Source of the DNA: Chromera velia
Taxonomy: Eukaryota > Sar > Chromeraceae
Assembly (NCBI GenBank): GCA_018398765.1
Contig: JAHBMJ010000847.1
Coordinates: 5,713-39,692 of the forward strand
DNA: 33,980 bases
Direction of reading: 5' to 3'
A program made the position numbers and the translations under genes. Shown here piece by piece: positions 1-11,283 of the stretch (position 1 is the stretch's first letter; every line of letters begins with the position of its first letter). Below the pieces are notes generated by a model that made no database searches, was not told where the DNA came from, and saw only the letters and a program-made list of their open reading frames with translations.

Positions 1-16
1 GGGGGGGGGGGGGGGG
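1..16. other. poly-G run at window edge
   Basis: The window opens with sixteen G residues. A similar G-run flanks the N-gap near 18170. This looks like a scaffold or gap edge rather than biology, although G-rich runs are also common inside the coding exons here. Confidence 0.6.
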
Positions 17-34
17 AGAAAAAACAGAAACGAA

Positions 35-3000
35 TCAAAGAGAAGAAAAGAGTTTTTTTTTCTGCCCTCCTCTCCGCGCAGTCCTCCCGCTAGCCCCTTT
101 CCTTCGCTTTCTTCGTTCTCGGTCTGTCGGTGAGACTGCCCTTAATCCCATGTGCACATTTGAGTCCTGGAATAGATACCCAAATCAGAAGAGCCATTGA
201 GTAGAAGACCATGCATACCACTGCATGGGTGACTGACAGACTAACAACTAACTCACTTGGAGGCTTCTTTGTCGACTCTCCTCAACGACTGCGGTCAGGA
301 AACCAATCAGATCTCTTCCCCAACAACGTAAGGCAACGTCTTGTAGAGCTGGAGCGAGGGGGGGAGACAGAAGAGGGTGAAGCGTTCCACGTGTTCCTGC
401 TGAGGATCCGAAGACCGCCGCCCCAGGAACTCCGTTCGGATTTTCTTCGGACCACTTCAAAGACGATAAGGATGGCCCGGAGCCTTTCAGAATATTTGTG
501 ACGCATTGAAGTGCTTTTTCGATCTGAGCAGACAAGGAGCGTCCACAGCAAGAAGCCAGTAGACAGGAAAGTAGGCAGGCAGACAAGGTGTCTTTGAAGC
601 AAACGAAAACTCACACAGATGCGCACCGAAACGGTCAGCTAGACAGTGAGCGATTTGGCGAAGATGGGATGAGAAGACAGAGGCAGCTAGGCAGCTACTC
701 CAAAACCCTGGGGCTCTTCTTGCCATGTCATCAATGCTTTCAGCAAAGACATTTCAAGAAAGGCGCAGCATGAATAGCCTCTAAAAAAAGCGCACACAAA
801 TGAACAATGCCCTGGCCAAGCCGTCCAAAATGAAAACAAAAGAGGCCCGATCACGAGCTACCAGGGAGACTAACTTCGATGTCTGCCGTCTCTTCGTTAA
901 GTCTTTTCAGTCTCTGCAAAGCCCACGTGCCCTGTGTACCTCCGTCTCTGTCAGTTCGTCCTCTCTTTTCCGCTTGCACGTTGCCCCTTGTCATGACATG
1001 AGAGGACGCGGAGGCAGAAGCAGAACAGGAGGCGCCCTCAGACGGTTCCCCCTCTTCACCGCCACCCCCCGAGTACGGAAGAGCAGCAGATGCCCTCTCA
1101 GGGAGACCCTTGAGTGATGCCTCAACACTTCGACGAGCGGAGACCTGAACGGAGAGGACAAAAGAGGAGAGGAGGAGACGGGGGGGTAGGTAAATTGATG
1201 CGCGCGCGTGTGTGTATGTGTGTGCGCTTACTCATGCGGAAAGACAAAACCAGAGAAGACAAAAAAAACGCCGGGGGCCCTTGCACCTTCAATCATCTGT
1301 CTGTCTTTCTCTCTCTCCTCTCTTTTTCGATCTCTCGCTCTGTCAGTCTCTCTTCCTCTACCCCTCTTCTCTCTGTCACTTTGTGGTTCTGCAGGAGCAA
1401 AAGTTCTCACGATGCCTCTCTGCTCTTCCTTCTCTTGGTGCTGTTTTGTGTTTTTCTGGGTTTGTTCGGCCATAGCCTTTCCCCTGATCACTTTCCTTGT
1501 CCCTGCCTCTGTATTCGTCAACGGTCCGAGGCACCCTTCGAAGTACGCAACTCCTTGTGACTCACTTGATCACCAAGACTTTCGGAAGAAATTGTTTGTA
1601 CCTGCCCTGTCTCTTCCCTCTGCGACTGACATTTTTGGAAAGTTCACAAAACTTTTGGAGGATCGCGAAAGTCTTACTGTACGCCTCTCCAGCAGCCTGC
1701 AGGCGTGGGCGCGTGTATCTTTGTGCGTATGCACGTAGGGAAAGACTTGCAAGCACATTGTTCATTCGATTACTCGTTCATGTGCGGGAGTAGGGGTAGC
1801 TGTATGAAAGGTACGTGTGCACACTTCTCTTGGTCCACAGCTGGTGAAAAGAACCGTCTAGCAGCGACCGGAAATACTGAGACGGAGAATAAAAAGGCTT
1901 GCGAACTCCGTGTAAGACAGATGCGCGACAAGTACAGAAAAGAGACAATCGCTGCCGACTTTTCGGCCCTTCCACCACCCCCTCCCTCACCTCCTCCTCC
2001 TCCTCAACCAACCTGGACGAGCCCGCTCTCTCTCTCGTCCTCGTACCCCAACAGCCCCCCTCCCTGTGCGGATTCATTTCCAGACCCCCTGTCTCTGTCC
2101 CGCCGTCCTCGACGAAGAAACACAGACAGTGGCAGGGCGGCGTTCGCACGCTGTCTCTGTGCGACCACGATCGCTGCACGTTCATGAAGGGACTCAAGCT
2201 GCAGTACAGAGAGAGAGAGAACACACGAGTGAGAAGGGAAAGAGACGAGGAGAGATCATCAAATGAACAAACAAATAAAAAAAGGCAGCCCGCCAAAGAA
2301 GGGGGAGGGCGTCCTGTAGAGGAGGACTTTTGTCGAGTTTCGGTGTTTAAGAAAGCAACCAGAAGGAAGGAAGTGTGGATCTCGGGAGGGAGCGCCACCG
2401 AAGGACGTTTCCTTCCCCTGTCCGGAAAATAAGTCCCTTCACTACTCATCTTAGTACACCCGTGACTTCATCTGTATTGACGTTCTGATCGACACATAAA
2501 CGCGTGGGGCCGAAAGAACAGAGAAAGGAAAAAGAAGCAGAAAGGAACGGCACACCAGAGGAGAGAACAAAACAGAAGAGAACAGCACGGACTGGTGTCC
2601 CTCCCAACCCCCCCCCCTTCAAAGAAAAGGATTCAGCTGGAAGAATCAACCACAAAATCATGACCCGCGGTATGATCAGACTTTCTCTTTTGCTCGGCTC
2701 TGGTCCCTGCCTTGACCATTGACACGTATGAAGGCACGTAGACATAAATACACAGACAAGCACGCAAGCTAATAAGAAGGAGACAGGAGAATCTCCCTCG
2801 TCCATTTTCCATTCAACCCGACTCTTGAACTAACTACCTGACTCACTGACCACCCTTTCGACGCTCGAGAGAAGCCGCCCAAGAGAGAGTGCCCCCTGTC
2901 GTCTGCAGCTCTCTGTCCACTCTTCCAGTGACGCCTCTCTCTTGTCCAGCACCGCGCTCATCGCAGAGGATACCTGAAGGGAGGGAGGGGAGGACGGACA

Positions 3001-3272
3001 TGCCTCATGCCAAATGAAACAGGAATCCATATAAATCTTCTTTCTGAAGAGAAAGGATGAAACAAATCAATCGCAGACATGCACATGAACACACTGATTG
3101 CCGAGGAAGGAAAGGCATAAACCCTCTCTGCCTTGTGCATGCCTCCATCCATCCATCGAGAGAAACAGGGCGGCAGTCCTTTCTTTCTCTCTATCTCTTC
3201 TCCGCTGTTTTGTGCGCGTACTGGTGGGTACAGACAGACAGACAGACAGATGGATAGATAGACAGACAGATG

Positions 3273-3304
<32 letters not shown>

Positions 3305-4692
3305 TACTATATCGTCCTTTCTTTTCTGACAGACAAACCGAAAGAAAGAAAAAAAGAAAGGCAGACAAACAAAAGAACCGGCCTACCCTCCGAAACGCGT
3401 TCGCATCTCTCTTTGCACCTTTCAGGATCTCTGTGCGTGAAGCTGCAAAGAAGTCGTTTGAGCCTCCTCCGTTTGCTCCTTTTAGTTCTTTCACGCCTCT
3501 CCTCGCCCCCCGGCTCTCTGTCCTCCCGTTCACCCCCGAAGCCAGCGAGAGGGAATGCGAGAGGGGACCGGCAGATGCACTCAAGGGCCTGTTTCCGGGT
3601 GTCCTTCTGGAGGATACCGGAGAGGGACCCAAAGAAAGATCCCCAACAGATTTTGCATGGTGAGAAGAGGAAGAGTTTCGCCCTCCCCCTCTGACTCCTG
3701 CTCGCCCCGCTTCCTCTTCTTTTCCTTTACTCCCCACCCTGTGCTTGCCTGTATTTCCATTCGCCTGGACAGCCGGGCCCTCCCCGTCCGCCATATTCTG
3801 CGCATCCCCAGAGGAGGAGGAGGACTGCTGCATGACCCCCCTGAATTCTCTCAAAAAAGACTCCAGAGCCATGCGGACCGGACGAAGCTCTGAAGACACC
3901 TGCGCAGTCGCATCCCCTTTCTCGAGCTGAGACACGAAAGCGGGAGTTTGGGTCAGTGTGTGCCTCAGGGGGGAGCCATGTCTGCTGCTGCTGCTGCTCC
4001 CGAGACCCCCCCCTCCTCGAGACTTCGACGACTGCCCGCCACCTCCGGGTGCGTGTGATGGGAGGGAACCGCCTGCGCGTATGAGTTGGGTCCTCTGTAC
4101 AGAGGCCAAGAACTCAAAGCAGTGGGTGAATGCGTCACCATCGCTTTTCTTTATCAAATACAGAGTCTCGCATTCCCTTCTGCAAGCAGGCAGGCAAGTA
4201 GGCAGGTGGACAACAACCACTTATTTGCATGATGTGTATCAGTGTGCTTGGGCAATGGGCATCGAGGCAAGCGGGGCCTCTGGTTTGTTGCCCTTGATTG
4301 TCTGCCCCGAGTAGATGGACAAAAGAGGAATCACAAAGGTCTGCGGAATTATCGAAGGAGTGAACGCAGCCATGCCCATGCCGAATGAATCAGGGCAACA
4401 CGAGAGATTGTAGGAGCATAAGAGGGTCGGCTCAAGGGATGGGAATTTCGAACAGATCGGCACCTTCGGATCTAAATGAGACACTACCGGATTAGGGACC
4501 CAGATTTTCCCAAACTGACCGTCGTGACTCGATTTCCGCAATCCTATGGAAGGTGTACTCATCGCACTGCAACCTCGAGGGATCTCCGGGGCCGTCTCCT
4601 CCAGATCCTGCTGGACCTGCCGACAAAGTCGACGAAGCTCCTGCTATGTCAACCGGAAGACCGTTCATAGGGCTCATGTGGCTCTGGGCCAT
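35..4692 (-). CDS. Eight-exon gene, unrecognised helical protein (669 aa model)
   Basis: I do not recognise the family. Exons on the minus strand: 4692-4520, 4179-3387, 2973-2851, 2198-2013, 1696-1631, 1144-875, 523-257, 166-35. The first junction splits an Arg codon; all others are phase 0, and the total is 2010 nt (669 codons plus stop). ATG at 4692 lies in a CCATGG context. Donors are GTCAGT, GTAGGC, GTCAGT, GTTGGT, GTCAGT, GTTAGT and GTGAGT. The protein starts with a Gly/Ser-rich leader. A charged helical segment follows (about residues 42-80, EYTFHRIAEIESRR then CETLYLIKK), then a long Ser/Gly-rich low-complexity middle and more helices (SVERV-LESLHERAAIVV; AYSKTFAILQKFCELSKN; LQRLKRLNEETADIE). 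It ends in a strongly basic tail (RERRKRRK, QKKK) that could be a nuclear targeting signal. No catalytic motif is visible. The model rests on frame continuity only. A read-through of exon 3 to a stop at 2830 is the main alternative. Confidence 0.6.
3231..3305. repeat. Compound (GACA)n/(GATA)n microsatellite
   Basis: Tetranucleotide array mixing GACA and GATA units, interrupted by two TGGATAGATA segments. It lies inside the 413-nt second intron (2974-3386) of the minus-strand gene, where it reads as CTGT/CTAT. The read-through product of this stretch is a repetitive Cys/Leu/Ser peptide, which supports calling it intron. Confidence 0.85.
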
Positions 4693-5333
4693 GGTAGTAC
4701 GAGAGGGGTAGACAGGGTGGGTGCTTGGTTCTTCGGAACTTTGTTCAAGTAGAGAGCCAGACTGAGCGGTCCGTTCTCCTCAAAACCCCTATCAAATACG
4801 ATTGTTCAGTTTAACAAATGGAAAGCCCCTGGGGGAAACGCTGAGGTGAGAATAGGCGACTGCGAGCTAGAATGTGCCAAAATCGCTTTGAATTCAATCT
4901 ATGGCCATTTGTGTTCTTCTTTCATCCTTTTTGAGCTAGTCTCTGATTGACATTCTCTCTGCCCAAGAGGCGATCAACGAAGAGGCATCGCGCGCGCGGC
5001 CCCGCGGTCCAGTTAACGGGCCCGCGGACCACTCGCCGCACCGCGCGGCCGGCCGCGGAAAAAGAAAAGCCAAAGGTCAGTCAATTCAATGCCACGGATT
5101 CCACACAACCCTGACACCTTGAAGCATCTGAATTCAACTCATTTTCGTCCTGGAAATCCATCTGCACAGTAGAGGCTGTTTGAGCGACAACAACAGGCCG
5201 CGGAAGCAACCAGAGCCATGCAAACACCGCGGTCTCAGTCAGGTAAAAATATATCGGCGCAGGATATTAATAACTGGATTGAAAGATTCCAACACGAACA
5301 TACCTGTATTGAAAGTGCTACTTGACTCTGCCC
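4693..5333. promoter_or_regulatory. Divergent intergenic region with GC-palindrome island
   Basis: About 640 bp between two head-to-head start codons (minus ATG 4692, plus ATG 5334). At 4988-5060 there is a dense block of GCGCGCGCGG, CCGCGG (three times), GGGCCC, CGGCCGGCCG and GTTAAC palindromes, while the surrounding sequence is of average composition. The two CCGCGG-containing arms around GTTAAC form an imperfect inverted repeat. I infer a bidirectional promoter island; no TATA box or mapped transcription start is claimed. No other gene is seen here. Confidence 0.4.
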
Positions 5334-7052
5334 ATGGAGAGAAAGGTGGAGGGCCTGAGGGTCCAAAAGCAGCTGGAGTTATGGAGGCAAAAGCACGCGA
5401 AGGGGCTGTCCGACGTAGGCAACCACTTGGACACCTTAGGAGAGCTCAACATGCGTTTCCTTTCCGATAACTTCAAAGAGCTTCCATCAAAAAACGAAGG
5501 GGAGTACCCAAATTGTCTCTGCTGCGGTGATTCGCTGCAGGCCTGTGCTTGCAGCTGGGAGGAGCTGCTGGGTGCCAAGCCTGGAAGTATTGCACGCTAC
5601 CTTTCTTTGCAAGGCAATCCCGGTATGTCCGTGGGACTTGGGTGTGCAATGGAGGCTCTTCTCGAGTCCTCCAGTGCAAAGTACCACTCTGCATTGAGCA
5701 TCTACTGGGCACACATTGTGAGGGTCTTTGCGCTTTTAAAGGCGCGTGAGGTCACGAAATTTGTGGCGCTGGGGGGGCGGCTGAAGCCTCGTCAAGAGAT
5801 GGAGAGGAGGTTCCCGTCCCTCTACCTCTCCATTGAGGAGACGCTGCAACTCTTGGTGGTGAGCAACAGAAACGAAAAGTTCGAGTGGGATCCAAAGAAA
5901 GCCCGCATCTACGCTCTGTCGTACGGGTGGCACTCGAAGGAGCACCCCGACCCCACGGGCATTACTGCCAAGACGGTCATGGAGGGACTGGCAGGATGGG
6001 CAGTTTCTCTGGAGATTCGTTCAGTCAATAAGGCAGAAAGAGAGGAATATCTGAGGTTGTTTTTGGACGAGAGGGGAGGCAAGAGAGAGAAGAGGGAGGG
6101 AGAGGATGATGAAGAAAGTTGGATGGAGCATAAATTCGTCCGAATGTCCGTCAACAGCCTTCCTGAAAAAGTATACCGATTCCCCGTTTATTTCCAAGAT
6201 TACACCTCTCTCCACCAATGGCCGAGAACACCTGAAGAGGACACGCTCTTCAAGAAAGGGCTCGCGTTGCTCCCCTGTCTGTACGGAAATTCTGACCTCG
6301 ACGTCATCTTCCTACGCTGCACAGAGATTCCAGCTGAGGTGGAGGGGGTCATGAACACTACCCCTTACCACAAGCGCGGCTGGACAACTTTCGAGTCCCG
6401 GGTGGCTTCAACGAAAGATGAAAAGTTCACAGCTCATTTTGGCCCCTTAGTGGAGGGGCTCATACAATGTCCCCTGGCACCTCCCGCTTTTCAGCGGCTG
6501 CTGCAAGAGAAGAGGCCGGAGGAGATGTCCGAGAGCAACAAAGAGGGGTTTGTGGTCAGGTTCACCAACGGACTCGAGGATCGTCCCTTGGTAGCAAATC
6601 TGTACAGAACTTTCGTACTCGACACGCAAGTGAGGCTCCAGAAAAAGATAAACTTCTGGGGCAGATACAAAATTGCTACGAAGAAGAAGGGGGAGATGCT
6701 GGGTGAATACCTTTCGTGGTTTGGGAAGCAGTCTGAGTGTGAAGTTGAATGCGTGGATCTCGAAGGTCTCCATTTGAACGACGCCTCCCTCCCCCCTGTG
6801 GCTGCGGGTTTACGTGGCCTCACCAAGATGTGGAAGTTGCACTTGAGCTTCAACAGATTTGGGCCCTCCTCCCTCTTTGTGCTGGAGCCTTTGTGTCAGC
6901 TGAAGGTGGGTGTTTCGTCACTTTTTTGGGGGGGAGATAACGCAGACGACAAAATGGATCTTTGTCTTTCTGTGGAGAGGGGCCCTGAGTGCGATACAGA
7001 CAGAAAGAGAGATGACGATTTCAAAAAGAGAGAAAAGGGGGGGAACCGGAAA

Positions 7053-7085
<33 letters not shown>

Positions 7086-7857
7086 CAATTCATGAACAAG
7101 TTGAGAGAAAGAGGAAAAGTATCACCATCGAATCGAATGAGAAACACAAGGAAGGTTTCCGGAGATTTTGGTTTTCTAGTTCTCTGAAAGGAAGAGAAAA
7201 GGATGAAGGGAGGGAGGGAGGGAGGAGGGAAGGACAAGACAGAGACAGAGAGAGGTAGAGAGAGACAAAGACTACAAGCGAGTGACAAAGAGAGGGGTGG
7301 GGGGAGGAGGGTTGGGGGGGAGAGAGAAAGATGCAGAAGACGAAAAACCAAGGAGAAGGGGGGAAAGAGAGGGAAAGCTCTCAAAACCTCGAGTTCAAGT
7401 GCGATTGAACATTGGACGAAAGATGGGCCAGGAAAAGGACATGAAACAAGTATGCCTGCATGGGGGCGCTGATGGGAAGAAATGCACGAAATGCAAAATC
7501 ACGATCGAGAGGATTGGCAGGAGGTAGGAAAGAAAGAAAGAAAGGAAGGAAGGGAGGAAGGAAAAAATACCTGTAGATTGGAAACAATATAGAGGAGCCT
7601 GAGAAAGAAACAAAAGGAATGGACCGGCAATCGTCTCACACTTGTCCTCCTTGATTCTTGCACGATTGAAGCTGACGATCAATGGGTATGACAACACCAA
7701 AATTGAGCACCACGGGGAACCCATCCAGAGTACCCCTGAGTTGGAATCTCTGCGGAGAGCCCTTTCAAACTGCAAAGTGGACGGAAAGGACCTGCCAGTG
7801 TCCCCTTACGGTCCCAAAAAGGCTTATACGAACTGGTGTAAGTGCCCAATAATGTAA
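5334..7857 (+). CDS. LRR protein with HET/TIR-like motif block
   Basis: Two exons, 5334-6905 and 7672-7857, join in phase 0 (585 aa). The start is ATG 5334 in CCCATGG. A Cys cluster near residues 61-73 (CLCCGDSLQACAC) may bind metal. Residues about 196-206 (SYGWHSKEHPD), 286-296 (YFQDYTSLHQW, followed by PRT and acidic residues) and 345-354 (YHKRGWTTFE) form an ordered set. It resembles a domain common in protist proteins (SHxW...PD, F.DY.SL.Q, RGW..FE) and distantly recalls HET/TIR-type effector domains; that link is inference. The C-terminus has leucine-rich repeats (ECVDLEGLHLNDASLP onward, about 465-535) and the exon junction falls inside them. The 766-nt intron holds purine-rich DNA and (GA)n. 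The end is uncertain: a strong GTAAGT donor at 7830 could lead to exons beyond the AT-rich insertion; otherwise the stop is at 7855-7857. Confidence 0.65.
7056..7088. repeat. (GA)n microsatellite in intron
   Basis: About 15 GA units inside the LRR-gene intron. They are followed by purine-rich DNA to about 7380 (GGGA, GAGA and GGAG runs) and AAGG/GAAA repeats at 7528-7565. Read-through gives an Arg/Glu repeat peptide with no protein character. Confidence 0.85.
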
Positions 7858-8573
7858 AAAACTAGTTGAAGGAGCGTGAAAGGTTTTTTTAAAACAATTC
7901 ACATTATATAATCATACTATAATGAAAATCAGGTTCTATACAGTTTAAATTTGATCATTTAATTTTCAAGGTCAATCAAGATGCAAACTAAGTGTCAGAC
8001 TTAGAAATCGAATCTTCAAAATGTTCTAACAGAAACCATTATTAACTTAAGTAATTTGTCTTCATACTTTCTCCATCTAGTTTCTTATAAATTATTCAAA
8101 AAGAATATTTTCAAAAAAATTAGCAAAAAAAAATTTAGAATGTTTTCATTGTGACCTACATTGTGACTCCAGTTGAATTGCAAGACGGAGGCGAACAGTT
8201 CAACAGTGAGTGATTACACTCTCTATATAAGGATGTCGATAGGGGTCTTTGAAAAACTTCAAAACAAGTGAAACATAATAGCCTTTATTGTTATATTTTT
8301 TTCGTATAGCTTTTCCATATAACTTGGCGCCTTTGACGCCATTTTTTTTTTTTTAACGGAAAGACCGCAATAATAATAATTCGGACATGGTGGAGCCAAC
8401 AGTGCTGCCCACTAGGGCCTGGCTTCGCATGTATATAATACCAGCCATATATAGAAATTTTGGTTTAATTTAATTATTCAATACATATATAGCAGGCTTT
8501 GCACGCCAGTCGAGGCCCTCCAGTGGACCGCGAGGTGACCCGAAACATAAATCCTATCCTATCCTATCCTATC
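7858..8573 (+). mobile_element. AT-rich insertion, probable truncated non-LTR retrotransposon 3' end
   Basis: A sharp fall in GC begins just after the LRR exon. The right part has the look of a retrotransposon 3' UTR: a small hairpin (TGGCG with CGCCA near 8324-8341), a T-run, several ATATAT tracts and a GC-richer segment (8495-8545). It ends in a pentanucleotide tail of four ATCCT units (8551-8570). Short tandem tails of this kind mark the 3' ends of several non-LTR families. No reverse transcriptase frame and no target duplication were found, so it would be a 5'-truncated copy. The left boundary is only a composition change. Confidence 0.4.
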
Positions 8574-8888
8574 ATACATGTATGCAGTAAATGCAAATAA
8601 CTGTAGGCCACTATATTTTGACACATCAAAAACTAAATGTAGGACGTTAAAAAAAACAGTTAAGGAGAGACCACCAGACTCCGACTTTCTCATCTTTTCA
8701 GATTTATCGGAATTTGTCAGTTGTTTTTATTCAAGCACTTACAGTCTAAATGGAGAGACAGTCACAGAAAAAAAAGGAACATTTACATTTATTCTACGAA
8801 ACAAGCACAAGAAAACGCTCTCTGCAGGCCAGCCTTTCTGAATGATGTCACGCTGCAGTCTGAGTACCCTGGAGCTCTTCCAATGCTT
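8574..8888. other. Intergenic stretch, no gene seen
   Basis: Moderately AT-rich DNA between the retroelement-like tail and the possible downstream exons of the minus-strand GTPase gene. The plus-strand open frame at 8578-8841 has no domain and a composition like its AT-rich surroundings. I see no RNA gene. Confidence 0.4.
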
Positions 8889-9165
8889 TCACAACCAAAC
8901 CCCCCGTGTGAAAGCCTGTTCAAACCTCATACAGGGAGCATCGCATTGAGAGAAAAGAAAAAGAACATCGGGGAGATTCGCCTTCTCTTGGTTCCTCCTC
9001 TGGTCCTCTCCGATCTTGACAACCATGCCTGCAGTTTCATCGTGGCAAAATCGGTGCTGTGTACATCCCCCAACGGTGCTGCCAGACGCACAAAACGCTC
9101 TGAGGGACCACTGGGGGTCTGTCTCTCTTTCTTTCCCGTAACGCCTGAACACAAAACAAAAAGGC
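8889..9165 (-). CDS. Candidate downstream exon of the dynamin-like gene
   Basis: On the minus strand, after a TTTTGTGTTCAG acceptor-like site near 9150, one frame stays open to a stop at 8889. It has a protein-like composition (MVVKIGEDQRRNQEKANLPD, then LFLFSQCDAPC). The hydrophobic strand ending in SQCD could correspond to a GTPase TKxD-type segment, but that is a guess. A competing frame is open over the same bases. The phase does not match the upstream donor at 9445, so an intermediate exon or another splice site would be needed. Confidence 0.25.
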
Positions 9166-9445
9166 TTCCGAAATCTTGCGAGGTGCACCACACACACTTC
9201 GAGTAAGCACATTCCTGAAAGACAAGTGGAAACGACGTCCTAAAAGTACAAACCAAAACTCATGGTCGCCACACGAATGTCTTTTTGCATTTTGATGCCT
9301 GACTCGATTTGCGGATGCGCAGGTTCCCCGCCCTGCCCCCCATCACCCACACACATACACACACGCCCACATCCACAGAAAGAAAAAGAGAGAGGAGAGA
9401 AAGAGAGAAACCTGGTGTTGACGCAGCCACACACCTCACACCAAC

Positions 9446-10093
9446 TTCAATAATTACAAGAGAAAGACTAGGAACATCGGAAGAATCCCCAGCAAGGGTT
9501 TCAGACGAAATGGAACGAACAGTATCGGATTCGTCTCCCTCTACGTTCTCCCAACCATCGGACGGCTGAGAGGAGTTTTTGATACGAGAATTTCCGCCGT
9601 GGGCGCTTTCTGTGGCACCGCCGTCTGTCTCAGCGGGTTGCTGCCCCCCGTCTCCCGCGCCTTCTGCTGCAGCGGGTTGCTGCCCGACCATTCTACGCCA
9701 CTCAATCTGAGCCGTTTCAAACCGGGACAGAAATGTGGCTTTTCCACTTTCCTCGACCCCCCCGATCATCCAACGCCCCTCTGTGTTTGTCGAAATAGCA
9801 GCTGTCACTCTTGTCTGATGATTGCGACCAACTGGGAAAAAACGCTCTCCCCGAAGTTCGGAACACCATTTCGACTTCCCCGCACTCACTGGGCCGACAG
9901 CTTCTATAATAACGGGTGGAAGGTCTGAAGACCGAAGCGACTGGTCGACCAACTGGGTCACGTCAACCAGGGGGATCGTCTGCCCCAGAGATTCCTTGGT
10001 AGCCAGTAGAGCCTCTGTGAGGAGTTGCTCTCTGTCTCGGCTGTTGGGATCAGCCTCGAATTGTATCTTCTCACGGAGAGCGCGAGCGTCCAT
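9446..10093 (-). CDS. Dynamin-like GTPase, N-terminal exon (partial)
   Basis: The exon encodes 216 codons from ATG 10093 to a GTTGGT donor at 9445. Residues 67-74 are GPVSAGKS, a Walker A/G1 loop in the form used by dynamin-superfamily GTPases. It is followed by RGERFFPVGR and a threonine in NHQTRVTAA, placed like the dynamin G2 threonine (about residue 94). A Gly/Ala/Gln/Glu-rich insert follows (about residues 130-200). The exon ends in a hydrophobic strand (SLSLVIIE) where the DxPG (G3) motif would be expected next; no DxPG is seen here, so the protein is incomplete. The frame is also open upstream to an ATG at 10159, but a CAATGCAG acceptor lies between the two. Dynamin-family proteins remodel membranes by GTP-driven assembly; this role is transferred from the motif only. 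Confidence 0.55.
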
Positions 10094-11283
10094 ATTGCAA
10101 AGGTTGCAGGCGCCTTGGATACCTGCATTGATGTACATCCAAACAAGCGAAATCGACACCCAAAGAGACCGGAGACGGAGACGGGGAAAAAGTCAAGCAA
10201 GAGATTCAATCCCTTTCTGGTGTCATCGCGTTTCAAGAGTGAGTTCAGAAGAGAGAAGATTCAGCAAAGTGGACACAGCAGGGCCAAACAGAAGAAAACA
10301 GCGGCGCACCACTGGCTTTTATGTAAGGACTGACCAGAGGACCCACTGGGGTAATTGCTTGACAATTCAACTTCAGTTTTCTCCACAGGACTGCTCAGAA
10401 GAGGCCTACTGTCGCTACGGCTTGTGCAGCTCACCAAATTTTCTTCTGCTCAAAAAGTGTTGCAGGCTAATGAAGATGACGTCAAAGAGGAAGGAGAAGT
10501 CTACAAGAGGTGCAATTCGCCGAAGTGAATTCTGGCCAAAAATCCTGATCAATCACTCTTCCAGTTCTGAAGCTTCAGTGACACCGAATTTTATGCAAGG
10601 AAGTCTCACACTTCCATCTTGAATCCAGCTTTGCAAGGCGAGATGCGGAAGCCTGCGGAGTCGAGACATGTATGAGGAAACTGCATGGGGTCAGAAGATG
10701 TCTGAGGATGGCCAGGGTACGACCCTTGCATATATACCCTTGCAGGAAGGCTCGGTACGAGTGTGATTTTAATAAAATTTCTTGCTGCCGGGGAGATGCT
10801 CCGAGTTAAAGCGATTTAGCGCGCGTGTTTGTGGGGCACAAACAGAAACGCATTATTTGGGCAGGTCCGTGCGCGCGGTCCGTGAGCAATTCCACTTGGC
10901 CCCGGAAAGTTTCAAAATCAGAGCATGATCGACCAAGGGTGAATTTTTCAGAATTAAAGTCACACTCGAGAACAATTAAACACCTATTCAAGTTCAGAGC
11001 TAGTCTGTGCTCTTCACGAACAGAAGTAAGAGGTTTGTGTCTGCCGGAGTGGGGTGGAAGAGTTGAGCTGTCACTAGCAGAGCGAAGTATTGAAAGCAGG
11101 AACCAGAAAACTCTCTCTCAAAAAAGCTCACACAAGCCCACAGTTTTCGTCTCTGGTTTCTCTATCACGTTAAAGGTTTCCTTCCTTCTATTCGTGGGTC
11201 ACTGCCGCCTTGCTTTGGTCTGCCGAATCGGCTGCTGCCCTTCTGACCACCAGTGAGTGTGAGCGTGAGTGTGAGCTTCAAAG
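10094..11283. promoter_or_regulatory. Divergent intergenic region with GCGCGC motifs
   Basis: About 1.2 kb separates the minus-strand GTPase start from the plus-strand CCCH gene. GCGCGC occurs at 10819-10825 and in a GTGCGCGCGGTCCGTGAG segment near 10869-10886. A TATATA string lies at 10731-10736. An in-frame TGA at 11272-11274 closes the CCCH frame just upstream of its ATG, and CTTCAAAG before the ATG could also be a splice acceptor. The plus-strand frame at 9822-10622 is antisense to the GTPase exon and is not taken as a gene. Confidence 0.35.

Noticed and set aside
2958..4220. A single 420-aa minus-strand frame
   Set aside because: It runs through an intron containing the GACA array; splicing at 3386 and 2974 gives a phase-consistent, better protein.
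4239..4562. 107-aa minus-strand frame overlapping the first exon of the unknown gene
   Set aside because: The other frame, starting at ATG 4692, splices in phase at GTCAGT to the next exon; this frame has no splice partner or domain.
9822..10622. 266-aa plus-strand frame
   Set aside because: Antisense to the dynamin-like exon with its P-loop; low-complexity and without domains.
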